Assembly (NCBI GenBank): GCA_002731665.1
Contig: PCCJ01000101.1
Location: 1-16,180, forward strand
Origin: Actinomycetota bacterium
GTDB taxonomy: Bacteria; Actinomycetota; Acidimicrobiia; Acidimicrobiales; Poriferisodaliceae
DNA length: 16,180 nt
Direction of reading: 5' to 3'
The notes below the pieces were generated by a model. The model was not told where the DNA came from, made no database searches, and was given only the letters and a program-made list of their open reading frames with translations. Positions 14,597 to 16,180 of the stretch are shown piece after piece. Position 1 is the stretch's first letter. Each line of letters starts with the position of its first letter. Made by a program: the position numbers and the translations under genes.

Positions 14597-15703
14597 GTGG
14601 CGGATGTAGTTTTATTAGAACCTTGGTTTAAAGGTTCACACGCGCAATGGTGCATCGGGTGGCAACAGGCCAGTAGACATAACATCGCTATTGTCGCGGG
14701 TCCTGAGGGAGGCTGGCGGAAATCACTTCGAGCTGGGCCGGCTTTCTTCGCCAACCAGCTTGAAAAAAGCCATCAGACGGTAGACGTTATAGTTGCAAGC
14801 AGCCCTATAGATTTAGCGGGAGTGATTGGCTGCAGTAGCAGATTGTTTAGGAACAAACCATTCATTTTATATATGCACGAAAGTCAGTTCGGGTACCCTC
14901 CGGGACTCAAAGGGCCACCGGCAGACCACCTACTAGCTACCGACTTCAACGCTATAAAGGCCTCAACGCGCACATTAGTAGCTAGTAACTACCATCGCGA
15001 ACTACTAACGAAGGCGCTACCCGAATTCGCTGAGGAACTAGTTCTTGGAAACACCACTGAATCTATGGCGGCTTTCCATATAGATACATTACCGGTCGGT
15101 GTAGGTCTAATCGAACCTAGACTCAGCGATCTATCCGGGCCGCCTCGAATACTTTGGAACCATCGGTGGTCAGCCGACAAAGACCCTGAAGGATTTGTCA
15201 GCGCCATAAAGCAGTTGGCCCTGGAAAACTACGACTTCGAGGTCATAGCGATCGGTCCGGTCGAACGAAGTGGCTCAACGCAATTTTTGAGGCTCAAAAA
15301 AACACTAGGACCCAGGCTTATCGCTAGCGGCGAGCAATCCAGAAACTCGTACATCAGCTATCTACAAACAGCAGATATTGTTGTCTCTACCTCCAGACAC
15401 GAGTTTTTCGGCGTTTCTGTGGTTGAGGCGATTTCTGCGGGAGTCCGCCCGCTCTTACCAAACAGACTCAGTTATCCCGAACTTGTCCCAGGTCATCTAC
15501 GCGATTCATTTCTCTACTCCGGCGATATTTACGAATCGCTGGCTCCATTACTCATGACAACACGGTCTCGACTCCACGAAAATAGGGATGCGCTAATCAA
15601 GCATGTTGAATCTTTTAATTGGAGGTCCTTAGTTCACGACTACGATGACCTTGTAGATAATGTTGCTGGCCAGGTAGGTGAACAAGGTGATCTTCGTAGA
15701 TAA
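14597..15703 (+). CDS. tRNA-queuosine alpha-mannosyltransferase-like glycosyltransferase (DUF3524)
   Basis: A 368-residue GT4-type glycosyltransferase with the DUF3524 N-terminal domain. Human GTDC1, the enzyme that mannosylates queuosine in tRNA-Asp, belongs to this family, so a GDP-mannose to queuosine-tRNA transfer is the best guess; the bacterial substrate is not proven by sequence. Seen: LEPWFKGSHAQW (7-18), the family hallmark; GPEGGWRKSLRAGPAFFA (35-52); MHESQFGYP (93-101); LWNHRWSADKDPEGF (186-200); and the C-terminal donor-site segment STSRHEFFGVSVVEAISAG (264-282) with the two glutamates of the E-x7-E motif, followed by PLLPNRLSYPEL (285-296). No membrane segment or signal peptide, so cytoplasmic. 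It starts at GTG 14597 and overlaps the next gene by 17 bases. Confidence 0.88.
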   Translation: MADVVLLEPWFKGSHAQWCIGWQQASRHNIAIVAGPEGGWRKSLRAGPAFFANQLEKSHQTVDVIVASSPIDLAGVIGCSSRLFRNKPFILYMHESQFGYPPGLKGPPADHLLATDFNAIKASTRTLVASNYHRELLTKALPEFAEELVLGNTTESMAAFHIDTLPVGVGLIEPRLSDLSGPPRILWNHRWSADKDPEGFVSAIKQLALENYDFEVIAIGPVERSGSTQFLRLKKTLGPRLIASGEQSRNSYISYLQTADIVVSTSRHEFFGVSVVEAISAGVRPLLPNRLSYPELVPGHLRDSFLYSGDIYESLAPLLMTTRSRLHENRDALIKHVESFNWRSLVHDYDDLVDNVAGQVGEQGDLRR

Positions 15704-16180
15704 TGCTATTTGGAGTTGGAGAGGTCAAAAGTGGGCTCATCTCGCTTCCGATAGTTCATATTGGGAACTACATGAATTCGCTCACCAACTTGGCAAACGT
15801 CGTATTGGTTTCCAGGGGGACCATTATGACGTCAACGAATCAGAACGCCTTGACGCCATCGACCTCGGGGCCACGGCTGTAGGTTGTCGTGACCTGCTCA
15901 AATCAATTCGCTCGAATGGGCTAAGACAAAAAAGTCGCCTCGAAACTTGGAACATCCTCTGCGATCAAGAGATAGAAGGATCTTCAATACCGGACCTGAT
16001 ATCTCGCTTAGTCACAAGTCGTTGTTTCTCTCACCAACTAGTGAATCGACTCAACGAATTTTCACCGGAGTTGACCAGTGAAAGAGTCAAGATCATCATT
16101 GTTCAACGCAGCGGTCAAGCGGCAATTGTGATCAGTGGACCTCTCGGACCATGCCAGAGAAAAACTATCGATAATGACAC
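15687..16180 (+). CDS. DUF4031-domain protein with C-terminal extension (3' truncated by window edge)
   Basis: An open frame from GTG 15687 runs off the window with 164 residues visible and no stop. The first 80 residues match DUF4031, a small domain of unknown function seen mainly in actinobacteria: VIFVDNAIW at the start, HLASDSSYWELHEFAHQLG (18-36), FQGDHYDV (42-49) and LGATAVGCRDLLKSIR (60-75). AGGTAGG about nine bases upstream supports GTG 15687; GTG 15678 would add three residues. The start lies within the final codons of the glycosyltransferase gene (17-base overlap, different frame), which suggests translational coupling and a related role. Residues after about 85 form an extension (SIPDLISRLVTS, then VKIIIVQRSGQAAIVISG) that DUF4031 proteins of about 90 residues lack; I do not recognise it. 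Confidence 0.82.
   Translation, partial: MIFVDNAIWSWRGQKWAHLASDSSYWELHEFAHQLGKRRIGFQGDHYDVNESERLDAIDLGATAVGCRDLLKSIRSNGLRQKSRLETWNILCDQEIEGSSIPDLISRLVTSRCFSHQLVNRLNEFSPELTSERVKIIIVQRSGQAAIVISGPLGPCQRKTIDND

Overview
The window looks like chromosomal DNA from an actinobacterium, most likely a marine Acidimicrobiia-type lineage. This is inferred from gene content: a secreted M23 peptidase with GYW...DGGIF.FGDA repeats, a DUF3524/queuosine-mannosyltransferase-type glycosyltransferase beside a DUF4031 gene, a stand-alone AtuA-family protein, and several genes whose -10-like box lies 6-8 bases before the start codon (leaderless style). Base composition looks moderate rather than GC-rich. I see no rRNA, tRNA, CRISPR array, insertion sequence, integrase or phage gene, so the window is mainly ordinary metabolic chromosome with one gene-poor patch (12255-13433).

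Layout. 1-531 (+) is the 3' part of a histidine phosphatase. 554-3159 (-) is a three-gene set read as SirB1-like protein, flavin reductase, acyl-CoA dehydrogenase. Divergent from it, 3220-6971 (+) is a tight run of glycerophosphodiester phosphodiesterase, FAD-linked D-2-hydroxyacid dehydrogenase and gamma-glutamyltransferase-like enzyme. It meets tail to tail, with a 7-base overlap, a minus-strand set (8544 to 6965) of degenerate GGDEF protein, crotonase-family protein and DUF5522 small protein. An FAH-family hydrolase (8682-9527, +) faces the AtuA-family gene (9558-11318, -). An alpha/beta hydrolase follows (11577-12254, +), then a sparse zone with one small alpha/beta-barrel protein (12604-12891, +), hairpins, a minus-strand intrinsic terminator and a possible 55-aa small gene. 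The right end has a secreted M23 peptidase (-) divergent from the queuosine-mannosyltransferase-like gene (+), which overlaps a DUF4031 gene that runs off the window.

How the genes fit together. Much of the window (acyl-CoA dehydrogenase, crotonase, AtuA, FAH, FAD-linked hydroxyacid dehydrogenase) suits a heterotroph degrading branched or terpenoid acids, organic acids and lipid head groups, but the genes sit in separate small units and do not form one recognisable pathway. The glycosyltransferase/DUF4031 pair is the clearest lead to less-known biology. No complete novel system (defence, secretion, biosynthetic cluster) is visible.
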